A stretch of 64,000 bases of DNA from Bacilli bacterium (GTDB lineage: Bacteria > Bacillota_I > Bacilli_A > RF39 > UBA660), in the NCBI GenBank assembly GCA_017513865.1, contig JAFWMN010000010.1, positions 1 through 64,000 on the forward strand, given 5' to 3'. Below the pieces are notes generated by a model, which saw nothing but the letters and a program-made list of their open reading frames with translations, was not told the DNA's origin and made no database searches. How positions within the stretch are numbered: position 1 is the first letter of the stretch; each line of letters begins with the position of its first letter. The position numbers and the translations under genes are program-made. Positions 61,219 to 64,000 of this stretch are shown here, in pieces.

Positions 61219-62820
61219 CTACTCACAGCCTGCGCTATCATTTTCAAGGACGTAGCAGCTCCAACTCGAAACGCTCCCGCCCACATAACCATCGCCATAA
61301 GTATAAGCATTCAAACCAGAGGCGCGACACGTATAAAAATTGCCGTAATCAGTACAAGCATTTGTTTCTGTAAAAGCAGTATTTAATGTTCCAACATTTA
61401 AATCATATATTGGTGTTATCCCTGATAATGATTCATCATGCCATCCAGTTAAACAATATTCAGTTCCTCCTTTTATAAAACATGCTTCTGCTCCTGTTAC
61501 TATATTACCTTCTACTGTATATCGTATACACACACTCTTGCCTGTTGCTGCACATGATCCATATGTTGTTCCTATATCTTGTAAAGTTGATGAATTTTTA
61601 GTAATTGTATTTGTATTAATTGCATATACCGTGTTTGAAGAGCCTCCACCGCCACCAGAGCCTCCAGAGCCACCACCACCAGAATTATTAGGACTAGTGG
61701 CTACTATTTGGAATTTTTTAGCACTTGTTCCAGCGCCTTTTAATACTGTATTAGATGATAAATGAAGAACTGGACGAACACCATAAGCTGATGTGTTTGA
61801 AGCTGTTGAATTTATAGATAAATTTGTAGAAGAGCAGCCAAATAAATAATAAGCATTAGAATTAGAGCGGGGAGATATTGTCCACTGTGAAGACGCCTTC
61901 CTTAAGTAATTATGTGATGCGCCATTATTATAACAATTTGTTGTGTTTCTATACGCATAAGCACCCGTGCAAGCGGAATTAGTGCTTGCTCTTACATATT
62001 CAGATACCGTTAGTAAGCCAACTCTACCTTTCCAAGTAAGCGCTTTTTCCTGGCTTATATCTGTAGCGGTTAACTGACCACTTGTGTTTGATACTAATCC
62101 TACATTATAGGTATGTTCATCTTCTATATAGCTTTCAACATTGCTATTTAAATTACTAGACCAAGTGTCATACCATCCTGTTACTGCAACATTTGCATAT
62201 GTTCCACCATTTAAATAGATATTTAAATATGCTTCATCATTTGGAAGATTATATGTTGTGCCATTTATTGCTCTGGCCATTTTAGCCCCACCAGCTGTAT
62301 TTTTAAGAAGGGTCCCACTAGAATCTCTCATTGTATCCTTACTTCCCCATACTTTACAGCCACTAGAATAATCATTGCAAAAATCAGTAGAAGAATATCT
62401 TGTTCCAACATCTGAACCACTTGCTGTTATACCGGAAATTGTCGAATTCCTTCCTGGATCAAACAAATTATTACCTAATGAATCTTCTCTTATTATTTTT
62501 AATGTATTATCTGATTCTATAGATACTATTCTCCATGTTTCATTATTTAAAGATAAGTAATTATCTGGTGATGCACCTTTATATACATATCTACCGGTCT
62601 CAGCAGTATCGGCATAAAGACCATCACCTGAAGTAACTGCCAAACTTTTTAACTGATTTACTGTGTATGTTGTGGCTGGTGTTACATTTCCTTTTGCTGT
62701 TAAAGATATATTTGTTTGAAAGGCTGCATATCCAATTGTAAGCACGGAAAAAAGGCCTAATACACCAAATATTAAGATTTTATTACTTATACCTTGTCTT
62801 CCTCGTCTAAATCTTCGCAT
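61219..62820 (-). CDS. secreted surface protein with GYAAFQT start
   Basis: A 533-residue protein with a basic start (MRRFRRGRQG) and hydrophobic helix (13-33) ending GYAAFQT, the same N-terminal motif as the giant protein. A central domain (about 70-370) contains NETWRIVSI and YGVRPVLHLSS, a fold seen in many secreted Bacillota proteins. A Gly/Ser linker (about 378-393) leads to a C-terminal Cys-rich domain ending CYVLENDSAGCE. The last 130 bases of the gene are markedly GC-rich. A GGAGG site precedes the ATG. An adhesin or spore/envelope surface role is likely. Confidence 0.7.
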   Translation of the reverse strand: MRRFRRGRQGISNKILIFGVLGLFSVLTIGYAAFQTNISLTAKGNVTPATTYTVNQLKSLAVTSGDGLYADTAETGRYVYKGASPDNYLSLNNETWRIVSIESDNTLKIIREDSLGNNLFDPGRNSTISGITASGSDVGTRYSSTDFCNDYSSGCKVWGSKDTMRDSSGTLLKNTAGGAKMARAINGTTYNLPNDEAYLNIYLNGGTYANVAVTGWYDTWSSNLNSNVESYIEDEHTYNVGLVSNTSGQLTATDISQEKALTWKGRVGLLTVSEYVRASTNSACTGAYAYRNTTNCYNNGASHNYLRKASSQWTISPRSNSNAYYLFGCSSTNLSINSTASNTSAYGVRPVLHLSSNTVLKGAGTSAKKFQIVATSPNNSGGGGSGGSGGGGGSSNTVYAINTNTITKNSSTLQDIGTTYGSCAATGKSVCIRYTVEGNIVTGAEACFIKGGTEYCLTGWHDESLSGITPIYDLNVGTLNTAFTETNACTDYGNFYTCRASGLNAYTYGDGYVGGSVSSWSCYVLENDSAGCE

Positions 62821-62887
62821 AGTCTAGCCTCCATTATTATTTTTTTATTCATATTAATAATAACAAATTTAATTATTTTTTTCAACT

Positions 62888-62912
62888 AAAAAAGTGTTTT
62901 TAAAACACTTTT
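62888..62912 (-). terminator. intrinsic terminator of rpoE
   Basis: AAAAGTGTTTT and AAAACACTTTT pair around TAA, with a T tract at the 3' end on the minus strand. Confidence 0.82.
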
Positions 62913-63363
62913 ATTCTAATTCATCTTCATCTATTATTGTTAATTCATCTTCTTCAATGTCATCAACGTCATCCATGTCTGGATCATCTAAGTCAGAATC
63001 ATCATCCATATCATGATATTCTTCAGGCGCCATTTCATCCATTTCTTCTTCTATTTCTTCTTCAGTTTCTGTTAAATCTTCTTCATCTTCAGTTTCTTCT
63101 AAATCAATTTTAACTGAATGATGATCTCTTAAATCCCAGGCTCCGTTTTCTAGCATAATAAATTTTTTATCGGTTGTTAATGTTGTATAAAAATCTCCAA
63201 TTTTATTTTCATATTCTTCATCTGTTAGTTCTAATAATTTACAAATTTTTTTAAAAATGTCAACGATAGTTAAGCTTTTTTTGTTTTCTTTTAAAATCAT
63301 TTCTGCTAATTCCACATACGAATATGATTCTAATTCTTCCTTTGGCATTTTACTTAATTTCAT
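62911..63363 (-). CDS. rpoE: DNA-directed RNA polymerase delta subunit
   Basis: The start is the ATG at 63,363 (MKLSKMPKEELESYSYVELA), with AAGGAG eight bases upstream. The product of about 150 residues has the folded N-terminal delta domain (ILKENKKSLTIVDIFKKICKLL near 24-45, YTTLTTDKKFIMLENGAWDLR near 68-88) and a long acidic tail of Asp and Glu. Delta helps RNA polymerase leave DNA and works with HelD in Bacillus. That is notable because two HelD genes lie in this window. Confidence 0.93.
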   Translation of the reverse strand: MKLSKMPKEELESYSYVELAEMILKENKKSLTIVDIFKKICKLLELTDEEYENKIGDFYTTLTTDKKFIMLENGAWDLRDHHSVKIDLEETEDEEDLTETEEEIEEEMDEMAPEEYHDMDDDSDLDDPDMDDVDDIEEDELTIIDEDELE

Positions 63364-63407
63364 AAATTTCACTCCTTAGTAACCTAGAACATTGTATCAC
63401 ATTTTTT

Positions 63408-63767
63408 CTAACTGTCAATACTATATTCTAATTTATATGTAAATGTATCAATATATTCATTATTCACTTTTAAATCATATATTATTTTTATTTTGTTTTT
63501 TTCTTTTTTTATTTCTTTGGTAAATGTTTCAACTTTTAAATTACCATATTTAGTTATGTACTTTCCTTCTAAATTTATACCTTCTTTCATTTTTATAATT
63601 AAAGTATATTCTTCTTTTCTTTCAATAGTTATTATATTATCTAAAATGATTTTGGTGATAATGTTATTATCATTGTAAGTAATTGTATTTTTATTTTTAA
63701 TTCCATATCCTTTAAAAATGTGATTTTCTTTTTCACTTTTTAAACTGGCTTTTATTTTTGTTTTCAA
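63408..63767 (-). CDS. DUF1934-like protein
   Basis: The start is taken as the TTG at 63,767 (then KTKIKASLKSEKENHIFKGYGI), with GGAAGTGAT upstream. The longer ATG-started frame would overlap an extended -10 promoter and is unlikely. The product of about 119 residues has the beta-barrel-like strand pattern of DUF1934 proteins (KIKASLKS...GKYITKYGNLKVETFT). Function is unknown. It is divergent from the penicillin-binding protein gene at the edge. Confidence 0.65.
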   Translation of the reverse strand: MKTKIKASLKSEKENHIFKGYGIKNKNTITYNDNNIITKIILDNIITIERKEEYTLIIKMKEGINLEGKYITKYGNLKVETFTKEIKKEKNKIKIIYDLKVNNEYIDTFTYKLEYSIDS

Positions 63768-63788
63768 ATTATCACTTCCGATGAGTAG

Positions 63789-63797
63789 ATTATACCA
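63789..63797 (-). promoter_or_regulatory. extended -10 promoter of the DUF1934-like gene
   Basis: Minus-strand TGGTATAAT contains the extended -10 TGnTATAAT. No good -35 is seen. Its place supports the TTG start at 63,767. Confidence 0.55.
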
Positions 63798-63865
63798 CAC
63801 TTTTATTTTTTTACTCATATTTTTTTAAATTTTTCTAATAATAATCTTAGAAAGTGAGTGATTAT

Positions 63866-64000
63866 ATGAAAAAATGTAAAAGATTGTTTATATTCTTATT
63901 GTTTTTTTTCTTATCACTTATTATAACTTTTTTTGGAATTTATTTGTATGCGAAAACTACTACTAAGCTTTCAATTAAAGGGGCCAATGGTTTTTATTTA
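63866..64000 (+). CDS. class A penicillin-binding protein, N-terminal part (runs off window)
   Basis: The ATG at 63,866 has AAAGTGAGTG upstream and is followed by 45 codons to the window edge. The visible sequence has a basic start (MKKCKRLF), one membrane helix (about 8-28) and then TTTKLSIKGANGFYL. This layout of short cytoplasmic tail, single anchor and a following ANGFYLYD-like stretch is seen at the start of bifunctional PBP1-type enzymes, but no catalytic motif is in view. The assignment is therefore tentative. Confidence 0.5.
   Translation, partial: MKKCKRLFIFLLFFFLSLIITFFGIYLYAKTTTKLSIKGANGFYL

Noticed and set aside
61219-61400. Variable region of a diversity-generating retroelement
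   Set aside because: No reverse transcriptase or template repeat is present in the window.
1-64000. Mycoplasma-type genetic code (TGA as Trp)
   Set aside because: TGA is used as a normal stop, for example at the gene overlap just before serS, and Trp positions use TGG.
1-64000. tRNA, rRNA, CRISPR and insertion sequences
   Set aside because: No cloverleaf, rRNA signature, spaced direct repeats or transposase was seen in the intergenic parts.

Overview
The window is about 64 kb of very AT-rich DNA. Coding is dense, most genes lie on the minus strand, and the standard bacterial code is used (TGA is a stop). Elongation factor P, PolC, the RNA polymerase delta subunit, two T-box leaders, SpoIIP, the spore protease GPR and a KinB-like sensor kinase place it in Bacillota, most likely an endospore-forming, small-genome member of class Bacilli of the kind once filed near the Mollicutes. 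That placement is inferred from gene content, not from a marker tree. No tRNA, rRNA, CRISPR array, insertion sequence or prophage was recognised.

Layout. 1-6.0 kb: start of a glycerophosphodiesterase, then dTMP and folate genes (tmk, folA, thyA), an HD hydrolase, hemW and lepA. 6.0-7.0 kb: two prepilin-like proteins. 7.0-10.5 kb: a valine T-box, an HD-domain gene and valS. 10.5-16.9 kb: membrane and coiled-coil proteins, rnhB, trmB, efp and rpmG. 17-21.6 kb: a class B penicillin-binding protein, nfo and spoIIP. 21.8-29.9 kb: one giant secreted BspA-like repeat protein of 2704 residues. 30-36.8 kb: a histidine phosphatase, gpr, rpsT, a transglutaminase-like protein, a sensor kinase, a pilin-like protein, tmcAL and mutM. 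36.8-39 kb: a serine T-box, two small coiled-coil genes and serS. 39-46.8 kb: a RiPP-like cluster. 46.9-58.9 kb: a cation efflux protein, polA, small genes, polC and rnr. 59-64 kb: prmC, prfA, a second GYAAFQT surface protein, rpoE, a DUF1934 protein and the start of a probable class A penicillin-binding protein.

The most unusual region is 38,987-46,843. A 40-residue peptide gene absent from routine gene calls (44,703-44,825) ends in a CGC...C core. It has its own strong promoter, and a hairpin separates it from a radical SAM/SPASM maturase, a PP2C phosphatase and an APH-like kinase. Two paralogous HelD-type RNA polymerase motor genes flank this set. The cluster looks like a RiPP or peptide-modification system linked to RNA polymerase.

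Two structured RNA candidates were also found from promoter and stem signals: a stand-alone RNA of about 125 nt (51,142-51,267) and a stem-closed leader of about 200 nt upstream of rnr. The two surface proteins share an N-terminal GYAAFQT motif. The smaller one ends in unusually GC-rich DNA with palindromes downstream.
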